NCBI GenBank assembly: GCA_963763325.1
Contig: CAVXOL010000018.1
Location: 186,001-250,000 of the forward strand
Reading direction: 5' to 3'
DNA length: 64,000 bases
Source of the DNA: JBBECJ01 sp963763325
Lineage (GTDB): Bacteria > Chloroflexota > Chloroflexia > Thermomicrobiales > CFX8
Shown here: positions 9,621 to 18,044 of the stretch, piece after piece
Layout of the letters: every line of letters starts with the position of its first letter
How positions within the stretch are numbered: the stretch's first letter is position 1
The notes under the pieces: generated by a model
Databases searched by the model: none
The model's input: only the letters and a program-made list of their open reading frames with translations
What the model was told of the DNA's origin: nothing
Translations under genes and position numbers: made by a program

Positions 9621-9708
9621 TCCACCTCGTCAGATACGGGATGCGTCGTGCGCATCCGATATCCCGCTCCCTGATAACGGCGGAGTTCCCGGCGGTGACT
9701 ACTGAGCC

Positions 9709-9811
9709 TTCAGCTTTCAGTGATCAGCTATCAGCTTGTTGCTCGGCTGGCCACGGATCGAACCGTTTCCGACCTGACATCTGGCTGATGGCTGACGGCT
9801 GATTGCTGACA
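9709..9811. repeat. Paired inverted heptamer arms in the T-box linker
   Basis: Left arm 9709-9736 has four units (TTCAGCT, TTCAGTG, ATCAGCT, ATCAGCT). Right arm 9784-9811 has four units (GCTGATG, GCTGACG, GCTGATT, GCTGACA). The arms are inverted relative to each other with 47 bases between them, so the transcript can fold into a long imperfect hairpin between stem I and the antiterminator. Confidence 0.85.
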
Positions 9812-9948
9812 GCCGTTCGGTCCGCGACTCCCGGGGCCATTCCGCATCCACGTTCGCGCCGGACTCTCACCAGGCCGCCGGCTCTCTGCGCGCCGCTCGA
9901 ATGCGTACTCGTCCCGATCATCGTCGTTGGACGATTCAATTGCCGCGC

Positions 9949-9977
9949 ATCGTATCAGCGCGCACGCATTCTGTCAA
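9949..9977 (-). promoter_or_regulatory. Sigma70-type promoter of the trp operon
   Basis: Minus strand TTGACA (9977-9972), a 17-base spacer, and TACGAT (9954-9949). The expected start near 9942 is just upstream of T-box stem I, which fixes the promoter's role. Confidence 0.85.
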
Positions 9978-10168
9978 CGAACGCGGAGCATGGTGCGAGC
10001 CTTGACCGACCGATATTGCAACCCCAGTGATACGTTCCAGGCGTACAGTTACTCAGGAGATGGTTGAATAGCAGTCGATGCGCCGTCAGTCGGTAAACAG
10101 TGTCAGGGCTTCTCAACCCATGCAGAAATGTCCGGTTCAGGCCGCACGGACGACATGAGTACGAGCGT

Positions 10169-12544
10169 ATGACCGTTGCCGATGAATCGGTAACTCCAGG
10201 ATCGCGATCGTCGCTCGCCTGGTGGGGCGTCACCATTGCCGCGCTGCTGGTATTGCTTGGCGCTCAACTGACCGTCGTCAACATGGACGCGACGCAGACG
10301 AGTCTCCTCATACCCCTCGCTCGACTCTTCGACCTGGTACTCGTCACGTGCGCGCTCCTTCTCGCGCACGCAGCTGGACGCTGGGTGCTGACTGCCCTGC
10401 GTCTCACGGCATCTCCAGCGGAAACGGCCGCCTTCGCCACGGCGTTGGGACTCGGGGTCGGCGCGTACGCGTCGCTTGCACTGGGTCTGGTTGGGTTGTA
10501 CCGGTCGCCAGTCCTCATCGCCGGTGTGGCTATCGCCACGATTCTCCTCCGGCGCGAACTGATTGCCGATATCACAACGCTGGTTGCCGCCGGTGGTCAG
10601 GTGCGACATGTTTGTGGGCGCGTTGTTCGCCGCCCGCTCGTCGCGTTCGTCACGATGACTGCCGTGATCGTCGCGTCATGTCTCCTGATACTGAATCTGC
10701 CCGGTTCGTATGGGCCGCTTCCGGACTTTGCCGAGTGGCTCAGTGACTTCCTGGTTGAGATCGAGATGCCACGGATCGCTGGCATCATCTGGTACAACGT
10801 CGGACTTCTGAACGAGTGGCTCTACCGTCTTGGTCTCGTCATTGCCACGGCCACGCTGGCCGCGATCAGTAGCTTCGCGTGGCGCTCAGGCCGGGAAGTG
10901 CGCCCTGCGGTTGTCGGGCTCGTTGCCGTTCTTGGATCGTCATTCGTCCTGACGATCTTTGGCGCGCTGACGCCCCCGCACCACTGGGATGCGCTGACAT
11001 ACCATCTGGCGGCCCCACGTTACTTTCTCGATACCGGCTGGATCCAGCCCGTCCCGGAGATCGAGTGGTCGAACCTGCCGCTGACGGCGGAATTGCTCTA
11101 CGGTGTCGGATTGGCGTTCGGCAGCGAGGCGTTCAGTCAGTTGCTGCACACCGCCTTCGGCGGAATCATTGCCGTCGCTCTCTGGGGTTTCACCTGCAGC
11201 CGCGTTGATCGACTGACAGCCTGGATCGCTGTCGCGATCTTCGTCTCGACCCCACAGGTGCAGATGTGGTCGCGGATCGCCAACATCGACCTCGCGTTGG
11301 CGTGCTTCATCTTCCTGGCGATCGTCGCCGCCCTCCACGCCGGTGACATGGCCGTTGACGGTCATCCGCTCAGCGCCAGCGAGTGGCTGACAGGCAATCG
11401 TCGTTGGCTCATCCTGGCGGGAGTGTTCGCTGGGCTGGCCCTTGGGAGTAAGTACCAAGCGGCCACCGCAATCGCGCCGCTGGGGCTGCTGATTCTCGTA
11501 GATAGCTGGCGGCGCTATCGGTCCGCCGATCGTCTGGCTCGAAACATTGGCGGAGATGCTCTCGCGTTTGGCGGAGCCGCTGCACTCGTAGCCTCCCCCT
11601 GGTATCTCAAGAACCTCATCCTGCTCGGCAATCCCGTCTGGCCGCTGGTCTTTGGCGGGAAAGGCTTCACTGACTCAACGCTGGAGTTGATGAACTACTA
11701 CGCCAGCAGCATGATCCTCAGCCCACGGACGATCGAGGGCTATCTGATGCTTCCTGTCCGCGCGTATGAGATCGGTGACTACGAGCTGTCACCGGGGGTT
11801 ATTCCAAGTCCACTCTTTCTGCTGATCCCACTCGCCTTCTGCGTCCCACTTGCCATGAAGCTCCGACGTGAGTTGCTCTATCTCTTACTCGTCCCAGCCG
11901 GGTTCACGGCCGGCTGGGCGTTGGGCTTCCAGGAGCTGCGCTACCTGCTCCCGATCTGCGCACCGCTCAGTTTCGTGGTTGCGATCTTGCTTCGTGCCGC
12001 GTGGAATCGAACCATGTTACGTCCTGTCGTGCATGGTGCTCTACTTGGTACAGCACTCTTTTCGTTATTATTCATTGGATTCTTAACGCACTGGGAAGGT
12101 CCTCCGGGCGTCGTTCTAGGAAGCGTGTCAAAGGATTCCTACCTCAATTCGAATGCCAGCTATCGGGCAGTTCACGTTCTGGAAGCACGCCTGCAACCCG
12201 GTGAGACGGCAATGTATATGCACGAAGCGCAGGTCTACTATTCGATGTCACTGATCGACTCAGTTCGAACCGATCACCTCGGGGTGAACATGATCGAGTT
12301 GATGGAAGCGCACCCGGATCCAAGAGATGCCCTCGAAGCGTTACAGACAGAAGGAATCGATTATCTGTTGGTGAATGAGGGGTCGATCCGTTTCTGGCTC
12401 AGATTCGATGAAGACGACCGGCTCGTCGATGCACGGGAGAAATTCGATGACCTCATCCCGCTGCTCGATTCCGTCCATCGCGAGGGGACGCCCGATCGGA
12501 CAGATATCGTCATCTATCGCGTGCCGGAATCAGGCAACCGATGA
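10169..12544 (+). CDS. Integral membrane glycosyltransferase, GT39/ArnT-like (GT-C fold)
   Basis: About 791 residues with a dozen or more hydrophobic segments over residues 15-590, followed by a soluble C-terminal domain. The first large loop holds HHWDALTYHLAAPRYFL, an acidic motif placed like the catalytic Asp of GT-C enzymes that take sugars from polyprenyl phosphate on the outer membrane face; YLKNLILLGNPVWPL is also typical. The ATG at 10169 (MTVADESV) is preferred because the longer start at 10100 adds a basic, unlikely leader; neither has a strong ribosome site. The stop overlaps the next gene as ATGA, pairing it with a polyprenyl-sugar synthase-like GT2. The acceptor is unknown. Confidence 0.75.
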   Translation: MTVADESVTPGSRSSLAWWGVTIAALLVLLGAQLTVVNMDATQTSLLIPLARLFDLVLVTCALLLAHAAGRWVLTALRLTASPAETAAFATALGLGVGAYASLALGLVGLYRSPVLIAGVAIATILLRRELIADITTLVAAGGQVRHVCGRVVRRPLVAFVTMTAVIVASCLLILNLPGSYGPLPDFAEWLSDFLVEIEMPRIAGIIWYNVGLLNEWLYRLGLVIATATLAAISSFAWRSGREVRPAVVGLVAVLGSSFVLTIFGALTPPHHWDALTYHLAAPRYFLDTGWIQPVPEIEWSNLPLTAELLYGVGLAFGSEAFSQLLHTAFGGIIAVALWGFTCSRVDRLTAWIAVAIFVSTPQVQMWSRIANIDLALACFIFLAIVAALHAGDMAVDGHPLSASEWLTGNRRWLILAGVFAGLALGSKYQAATAIAPLGLLILVDSWRRYRSADRLARNIGGDALAFGGAAALVASPWYLKNLILLGNPVWPLVFGGKGFTDSTLELMNYYASSMILSPRTIEGYLMLPVRAYEIGDYELSPGVIPSPLFLLIPLAFCVPLAMKLRRELLYLLLVPAGFTAGWALGFQELRYLLPICAPLSFVVAILLRAAWNRTMLRPVVHGALLGTALFSLLFIGFLTHWEGPPGVVLGSVSKDSYLNSNASYRAVHVLEARLQPGETAMYMHEAQVYYSMSLIDSVRTDHLGVNMIELMEAHPDPRDALEALQTEGIDYLLVNEGSIRFWLRFDEDDRLVDAREKFDDLIPLLDSVHREGTPDRTDIVIYRVPESGNR

Positions 12545-13765
12545 ATCACGGAGGCAACGTGATTGCGCTCGAAAAGCCGCTTGCGCCTGACGATCAGGCA
12601 ACTGATCTGACACCGATGATCTCGGTCGTGATGCCGTGCCTGAACGAGGAAGAGACGATCGGTCGCTGCGTCGAGAAGGCTCTGATCGGACTGGAGAAAG
12701 CAGGGCTGCCCGGTGAGGTCATCGTCGCCGACAACGGCTCAACCGACCGCTCGGTCGAGATCGCCAGCGAGGGCGGCGCGCGCGTCATCCACGTCCCGCG
12801 CATGGGCTACGGCAACGCCTATCTGGCCGGATTTCGCGGCAGCGCGCGGCCGCTATCTCGTCATGGGCGACTCGGACGACACCTACGACTTCACCGAGTT
12901 GGGCCGGCTCGTCACGCCGTTGCAGAACGACGCGCACGACTATGTGCTCGGCTCACGCTTTCGCGGACAGATTCTGCCCGGCGCAATGCCCTGGCTGCAC
13001 CAGTACATCGGCAATCCGGTCCTGACCTGGATATTGAACCGGTTGTTCGGCATGAACGTCTCCGATGCGCACAGTGGCATGCGTGCTTTCACGCGAGATG
13101 CCTACGATCGGATGCGCGTGCAATCGACGGGTATGGAGTTCGCGTCAGAGTTGATCATCAATGCGGCACGAGCCAACCTGCGTGTGACAGAGGTCCCGAT
13201 CACCTACTACCCGCGCGGCGGTGAGTCAAAGTTACGTTCTTTTCGCGACGGCTGGCGGCATCTGCGTTTCATGCTGCTCCTCAGCCCGGATTGGCTCTTT
13301 CTCGCTCCCGGCCTGTTGCTTTCGATGATCGGCCTGCTGCTGATTGTCGCGCTGACTCCCGGCCCGCTCCCATTCGCGGGTCATGCCTGGGACGTGCATG
13401 CCCTCATTCTCGGCTGCCTCTGTGCAGTTCTCGGGGTACAGGTGTTGACGATGGGCCTGTCCGCAAAGGCGTACGCGTACCGACGCTGGCCAGACGCCCG
13501 GGATGGCATCATCCTCAAGTTCTACCGTCATTTCACGCTCGAGCGTGGTCTCCTGCTCGGAATCGCGGCATTCAGCGTCGGATTCGCGATCAATGCCGCG
13601 ATTCTCTGGGTCTGGCTCGACCGGAACATGGGTCCGCTGGATGCGACTCGTCCAGCGGTCGCGGCCGCGACACTGATGATCGTCGGAACGCAGATCTTCT
13701 TCTCCTCGTTCCTGCTCAGCATCCTCGACATCCGCTCGGAAGACCAGATCGACGGGTTCAACTAG
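12541..13765 (+). CDS. GT2 glycosyltransferase, dolichyl-phosphate hexose synthase-like, frameshifted
   Basis: N-terminal GT-A domain with ISVVMPCLNEEETIG, VIVADNGSTDRS and the metal-binding MGDSDDTYDF, then GSRFRG and SGMRAFTRDAYD; the C-terminal third carries four predicted membrane spans, as in membrane-anchored polyprenyl-phosphate glucosyl- or mannosyltransferases. It probably loads a sugar on a lipid carrier for the upstream GT-C protein, with which it shares an ATGA overlap. One shift near 12843 separates GFRGSA from RGRYLVMGD; both halves align as one protein of about 408 residues. Confidence 0.85.
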
Positions 13766-13839
13766 ACCGTGGTATCGAGCGACGCTGAAGTGGCTGGCCG
13801 CTTCCAGCAGCGTCGCATTGCTCGAAAGGGCGTCTCGCG

Positions 13840-14403
13840 TTGAAGGCGACTGACCGTCTGATTCAATCGCTTCGGATCCGGAAGGCCGCCGCGAACATTC
13901 CCAGCATTAATCGACTTCTCGACATCGGGTGCGGCGACGGGTCGCTGTTTCGGCATATGTCCGGCCGGTATACCGAGGGCATCGGCATTGACCCGGAGCT
14001 TGATGAGTCTATCGACCGCGGAACATATCGGCTGATCAAGGGTTGGTTTCCCGATGATCTCCCGACGAACGAGCGATTTGACGCGATTACGATGCTTGCA
14101 TCACTTGAGCACGTACCACCTGAAATGCAGGTCGTTATCGCGCGGGAGTGCGCGGCACGCCTCAACCCATCTGGCAGGCTCATCATCACCGTGCCGTCGA
14201 AGCGGGTCGACCCGATTCTCAACCTGCTGAAGCGTATTCGGCTGATCGACGGGATGTCCCTGGAACAGCACTATGGATTTGACCCGCGTCTGACACCAGC
14301 CGTCTTCTCATCAGATGGGCTCACACTCGTCAAGGCTGAATCGTTCGAGATGGGACTGAATCACCTGTTCGTGTTTGAGAAGGCGGCTGATCGAGAGAGT
14401 TGA
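13840..14403 (+). CDS. Class I SAM-dependent methyltransferase
   Basis: A 187-residue Rossmann-type methyltransferase. Motif I LLDIGCGDGSLFRHM binds S-adenosylmethionine, with GIGIDPEL as the acidic strand and ITMLASLEHVPP, then GRLIITVPS, as later motifs. The start is TTG at 13840, ten bases after GAAAGGG; no suitable ATG exists upstream of motif I. It follows the two glycosyltransferases on the same strand after a 74-base gap and may modify the same glycan or lipid. The substrate cannot be told from sequence. Confidence 0.82.
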   Translation: MKATDRLIQSLRIRKAAANIPSINRLLDIGCGDGSLFRHMSGRYTEGIGIDPELDESIDRGTYRLIKGWFPDDLPTNERFDAITMLASLEHVPPEMQVVIARECAARLNPSGRLIITVPSKRVDPILNLLKRIRLIDGMSLEQHYGFDPRLTPAVFSSDGLTLVKAESFEMGLNHLFVFEKAADRES

Positions 14404-14800
14404 GGAGTAGATTCGATGAACAGTCGCGTCCCTGAACTGTATGGCGTGTCCCAACCTATGGCCGAACCCAACGAACTGTGGCGCGTGCTTCGTCTGTAAT
14501 ACGTTTGTGACGCTGTTTCCCGTATACGTGCCCGTTTTCATGTCATCATCTGACTATTTCGAGTTTCGCGCGATCGCCAGTGTCAAGGGGCTGTTTCCGC
14601 CGCTTCGACGACACTGGCGATGCTGTGTGTACGTGCCGAAATCTTCCTCATTCTTCAATTCATCCATCCTCGTCCAGTCTCCGTAGTAGTCTGCGGATAC
14701 AGTTCGACGCGCTTCCCGCGAACAACCCAAAGCCCGTCGCGATGCCTTTCAAGCACGCCGTGGCTTTGCCGTGGGAGCCGATATGGAGGAGGAATCAAGC
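14404..14800 (+). other. 397-base gap with an 11-bp inverted repeat
   Basis: No gene was found here. TCGCCAGTGTC (14574-14584) and GACACTGGCGA (14610-14620) are perfect inverted copies 25 bases apart, either a hairpin closing the glycan operon or an operator for the ferritin-like gene. A strong ribosome site (GGAGGAGG, 14785-14792) ends the gap. Confidence 0.6.
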
Positions 14801-15316
14801 ATGGCACAAGCGTTCTTCATGGACGACCTTGAGATTCTGAACTACGCGCTGACGCTCGAGCATCTTGAAGCAGCGTTCTATGAGCAGGTCAACGCCGCTG
14901 GCGTACTGACCGGCGATGCCGCCGCCTACTTCGCGACGATTGGCGAGCACGAGGCCGCACACGTCACCGCTCTCACCCAGGCGATCTCCGGCGCAGGTGG
15001 CACACCGGTCGCCGCCCGAGCGTCGTACAACTTCGATGCGCTTGGCGACCTCCGCACCCCCGAAGGCATCCTGGCAGCGGCAGAAGTCCTTGAAGCCACC
15101 GGGGTTGCTGCATACAACGGCGCGGGACCCGAGATCACGGATAGCAGCATCCTCACGACAGCTGGCGCCATCGTTCAGACCGAGGCAAACCACGTCGCCA
15201 TCGTCCGTGTCCTGATCGACCCAGACGCCAACCCTGTCCCTGACGCCTTCCCTGAGGCGATGGCTCCAGAAGACGTACTGGATGCCGTGACGCCACTGCT
15301 TGGCCCTGAGGCGTAA
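14801..15316 (+). CDS. Ferritin-like domain protein, no signal peptide
   Basis: 171 residues, starting MAQAFFMDDLEIL at 14801 after GGAGGAGG; the longer upstream frame has no ribosome site. It has the Ferritin_2-type four-helix pattern (ILNYALTLEHLEAAFYEQ, GEHEAAHVTAL, EANHVAIV), with Glu and His residues placed to bind a di-metal centre. There is no export signal, so it should be cytoplasmic. The next gene is a paralogue with a Tat-like leader. The family is tied to metal or oxidative-stress handling in other bacteria but has no firm biochemical role. Confidence 0.85.
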   Translation: MAQAFFMDDLEILNYALTLEHLEAAFYEQVNAAGVLTGDAAAYFATIGEHEAAHVTALTQAISGAGGTPVAARASYNFDALGDLRTPEGILAAAEVLEATGVAAYNGAGPEITDSSILTTAGAIVQTEANHVAIVRVLIDPDANPVPDAFPEAMAPEDVLDAVTPLLGPEA

Positions 15317-15370
15317 CGACGCTGATCTGCCAGTCCGCGACGATGAGCTGCACGAAAAAGGAGTGAGTCA

Positions 15371-16126
15371 ATGTTTTCGAGATCGAATCACAAGCGCACC
15401 GCCCTCATGATGGACCGCCAGATGTCCCGCCGTGCGCTGCTGAAAGGCTCGCTGGCAATGGGTGCCGGAGCCGTCGCCCTCAGTGCGCTTGGCACCAGTG
15501 GCGGCAACTTCATGCTGCTCAACCTGCCGTCGGTCGACGCGGCGCAACTCGATAATGACCTCGACATCCTCAACTACGCCCTGACTCTTGAATACCTCGA
15601 AGCTGATGCCTACAAGGCCATCAACGACGCAGGCATCCTCTCGGGCCGCGCTGCGACGTACTTCATGGCATTCGGCGCGCACGAGCAGGAGCATGTTGCC
15701 GCCATCACGCAGACGATCCAGGCGCTCGGCGGCACGCCTGTCGCAAAGCCGATCTTCGACTTCTCCGGTGTACCGACCGATCCGGCTGAGGTCGTCGAGT
15801 TCTTCCAGACCGTCGAGGCCGTCGGTGCCAGCGCCTACCACGGTGCGGCAGGTTCAATCACCAGCCCAGATGTCCTGGCAGCCGCACTCAGCATCCACGC
15901 CAACGAGGCGATGCATGCCGCAGCACTGGCCGACCTCGTCGCGCCGGGCACGACCCTCTTCTCTCCGGCCGCCTTCGCGACCCCTCGCACGCCCGACGAG
16001 GTGCTCACGATCGTCGGCCCATGGTTGCCCTCCAGCAGCGGCACGATGCCCGGCGCTCCGGCGACCGGTGGTGGCGGCACGGCCATCCGACGAAGCTTCG
16101 GAGGCGGCCAGCTCGACGTCCGCTAA
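15371..16126 (+). CDS. Exported ferritin-like domain protein with Tat-type leader
   Basis: 251 residues. The leader has MSRRALLKGS followed by a hydrophobic Gly/Ala stretch, typical of twin-arginine export. The mature part repeats the pattern of the preceding gene: ILNYALTLEYLEADAY, GAHEQEHVAAI, NEAMHAAAL. The tail is Gly-rich (ATGGGGTAI). It lies 54 bases downstream of its paralogue with an AAAGGAG site, so the two are probably co-transcribed, giving one cytoplasmic and one exported member. Confidence 0.87.
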   Translation: MFSRSNHKRTALMMDRQMSRRALLKGSLAMGAGAVALSALGTSGGNFMLLNLPSVDAAQLDNDLDILNYALTLEYLEADAYKAINDAGILSGRAATYFMAFGAHEQEHVAAITQTIQALGGTPVAKPIFDFSGVPTDPAEVVEFFQTVEAVGASAYHGAAGSITSPDVLAAALSIHANEAMHAAALADLVAPGTTLFSPAAFATPRTPDEVLTIVGPWLPSSSGTMPGAPATGGGGTAIRRSFGGGQLDVR

Positions 16127-16212
16127 GCTCGCACCATACCTGACGTGCTGGGGTGGGTGTTATGCTCACCTCAGCTTCAATTTCTCCCGAACATGATGGT
16201 GGAACCAGTCAA

Positions 16213-16959
16213 GTGATTCGACGCGCCAGACGCCTCACGTACCTGCTAACCGCTCTGCTGATCGCCGCAAGCATGACCGCCTGCGGCGACGATTCGACAT
16301 CGAGCCAGCTTGCTCAATCTTCACCGACTGCGCCGTCCCAGACAACGCAACCGTCCGCGCCGACAGCCACATCTGAAGACGACCAGCCAGACACCTATGC
16401 AAGTGCGACGGCGACATCCACGGAGCCCTCTACTCGGACCTCCAGAACCCCTGAACCGCGTCCCACAGTCACTCCGCTGGCTCTGGCAACCCCGCGCCCG
16501 ATTGAGCAAGCACCGCCACCGGTCCGACTGCGGATTCCCGCGCTCGGAGTCGACACTGCCGTCCAATGGGTTGGCGTTGATGGAGCGGGCCGGATGGGCG
16601 TGCCATCCAACTACACCGACGTCGCCTGGTACGAACGCGGCCCAACCCCTGGCACACCCGGCAACGCCGTCATTGCCGGACACCTCGACTCAACAACCGG
16701 ACCTGCTGTGTTCTATCGACTCGAAGATCTGAATCCCGGCGACGAGATCTTTACGGTGACTGCCGATGGTCAGGAGTTCCGTTTCATTGTCATCACGGAG
16801 GAGGTCTACAACGCTGACGATGCGCCACTTGAGCGGATCTTTGGCAACGCCGTCCGCTCCCACCTGAACCTCATCACCTGCGACGGAGCCTTCGATCGCT
16901 CGGTCCGTGAGTACGACAAGCGCCTCGTCGTCTTCACTGAGCTGGCGACTGGATCGTAG
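16213..16959 (+). CDS. Class F-type sortase lipoprotein
   Basis: 248 residues from a GTG start at 16213 (upstream GGTGGA); earlier in-frame starts are possible. A lipobox (ASMTAC) is followed by a Ser/Thr/Pro-rich linker of about 70 residues. The sortase domain begins at RLRIPALGV. The catalytic His is in IAGHLDSTTG, Cys in LITCDGAFD and Arg in YDKRLVV. Sortases cleave and attach surface proteins to the wall or polymerise pili. No neighbour carries a clear sorting signal, so its substrate lies elsewhere or it is a housekeeping enzyme. Confidence 0.85.
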   Translation: MIRRARRLTYLLTALLIAASMTACGDDSTSSQLAQSSPTAPSQTTQPSAPTATSEDDQPDTYASATATSTEPSTRTSRTPEPRPTVTPLALATPRPIEQAPPPVRLRIPALGVDTAVQWVGVDGAGRMGVPSNYTDVAWYERGPTPGTPGNAVIAGHLDSTTGPAVFYRLEDLNPGDEIFTVTADGQEFRFIVITEEVYNADDAPLERIFGNAVRSHLNLITCDGAFDRSVREYDKRLVVFTELATGS

Positions 16960-17095
16960 CGTCGAGAGCGACCCCGAAGTATTCCCAAAGTCTGCTAGAA
17001 TTACAGATCACGATTTGCCAGGTATGAACGTGTACGTTCGGTACTGGAATCGTTGATGGTTTCGCTTCAGCATCGACGCTCGGCAGGAGCAGTGC

Positions 17096-17923
17096 TTGGG
17101 GAACGTGATCGCACTGGCAAACCAGAAGGGTGGCGTCGGAAAGACGACGACGGCGATCAATCTGGCCTGCTACCTCGCCTCCGAAGGACATCGCACCCTC
17201 CTGATCGACCTTGACCCGCAAGGCAACGCAACCAGTTCACTTGGCGTCGAAAAGCGTGGTGTCCTGGCATCGACCTACGATGTCCTGCTCAATGACGTTT
17301 CCGTCGAATCGTCAGCGCTTCGGATGGTCCGTCCCGAGCTCGACCTGCTGGCCGCCAACAAGGAGCTGGCCGGCGCCGAAAAGGAACTCAACGATCTGAC
17401 TCGCCCGCACCACCGGCTCGACCGCGCGCTGGAGTCGATCCAGCATCAGTACGACGTGATCGTCATCGATTGTCCGCCTTCGATGGGGCTGTTGACACTC
17501 AATGGCTTGACCGCTGCTGACGCTGTCGTCATCCCGGTCCAGTCCGAATACCTCGCCCTCGAAGGGCTGGCCGAGATCTTCAACACGATCGAGCTTGTCC
17601 AACAGCGGCTGAACCCGGAGTTGCGAATTCTCGGACTCGTCATGACGATGTTCGATTCGCGCACTCGCCTTGCGATCGATGTCGTCAAGGACGTCCACCG
17701 GCTCAACCCCCGGAGGATGTTCAACGCCCTCATCCCGCGCTCGATCCGGCTTGCCGAAGCACCCTCGCACGGCATGTCGATCTTCGAGTACGACCCCACC
17801 TCTCGCGGCGCCGAAGCCTACCGCCTGCTCGGCGCCGAAGTCGTTCAACGGCTTGGGCTTGGTAGCGATCAGCCATCAGCTATCAGCCGTCAGCCATCAG
17901 ACGTCGACAGGCGGACAGCGTAG
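17096..17923 (+). CDS. ParA/Soj-family ATPase
   Basis: 275 residues from TTG at 17096 behind CAGGAG. The deviant Walker A is NQKGGVGKTTTAIN, the switch motifs are LIDLDPQGN and VIDCPPSMG. This is the Soj type used for chromosome or plasmid partition and for positioning other cell structures. No parB or parS-like palindrome is beside it, so it is an orphan. The last 20 or so residues (from GSDQPSAISRQPS) come from a heptamer repeat and are not part of the fold. Confidence 0.92.
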   Translation: MGNVIALANQKGGVGKTTTAINLACYLASEGHRTLLIDLDPQGNATSSLGVEKRGVLASTYDVLLNDVSVESSALRMVRPELDLLAANKELAGAEKELNDLTRPHHRLDRALESIQHQYDVIVIDCPPSMGLLTLNGLTAADAVVIPVQSEYLALEGLAEIFNTIELVQQRLNPELRILGLVMTMFDSRTRLAIDVVKDVHRLNPRRMFNALIPRSIRLAEAPSHGMSIFEYDPTSRGAEAYRLLGAEVVQRLGLGSDQPSAISRQPSDVDRRTA

Positions 17924-18027
17924 TGTTTTTCTTATGTCGTGTATCGGAACAACGTTCAACACTTTCAGAGTCGAATCGTCACCAACATCGAAACGGACTG
18001 ATGGCTGATAGCTGCTCGGCTGACAGC
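17868..18027. repeat. Paired inverted heptamer arms between parA and guaB
   Basis: Left arm 17868-17902 has five units (ATCAGCC, ATCAGCT, ATCAGCC, GTCAGCC, ATCAGAC) and codes for the ParA tail. Right arm about 17997-18027 (ACTGATG, GCTGATA, then less regular GCTG units) is inverted. The right arm ends just before the guaB ribosome site. Confidence 0.85.
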
Positions 18028-18044
18028 TACAAAGGAGGTAAACG

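Larger units (their letters stand above)
9493..9942 (-). ncRNA. Tryptophan T-box riboswitch leader of the trp operon
   Basis: The conserved T-box AAGGGTGGTACCGCG is at 9552-9538 on the minus strand, followed by an antiterminator/terminator pair. Further upstream stem I is recognisable: a GGGACGAGTA block, then AGAGAGCCGG and GGTGAGAGTCCGG of the distal stem. The specifier loop reads GGAA-UGG-CCCC, with the codon UGG (Trp) at 9839-9837. So uncharged tRNA-Trp should promote read-through into trpE. The leader is long (about 450 bases) because two inverted heptamer arms (9784-9811 and 9709-9736) and a C/G-rich hairpin (9588-9620) sit between stem I and the antiterminator. Confidence 0.92.

Noticed and set aside
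14404..14800. Short open frames between the methyltransferase and the ferritin-like gene
   Set aside because: Frames of 60-86 codons overlap each other in several frames, with no ribosome site or conserved pattern; treated as non-coding.
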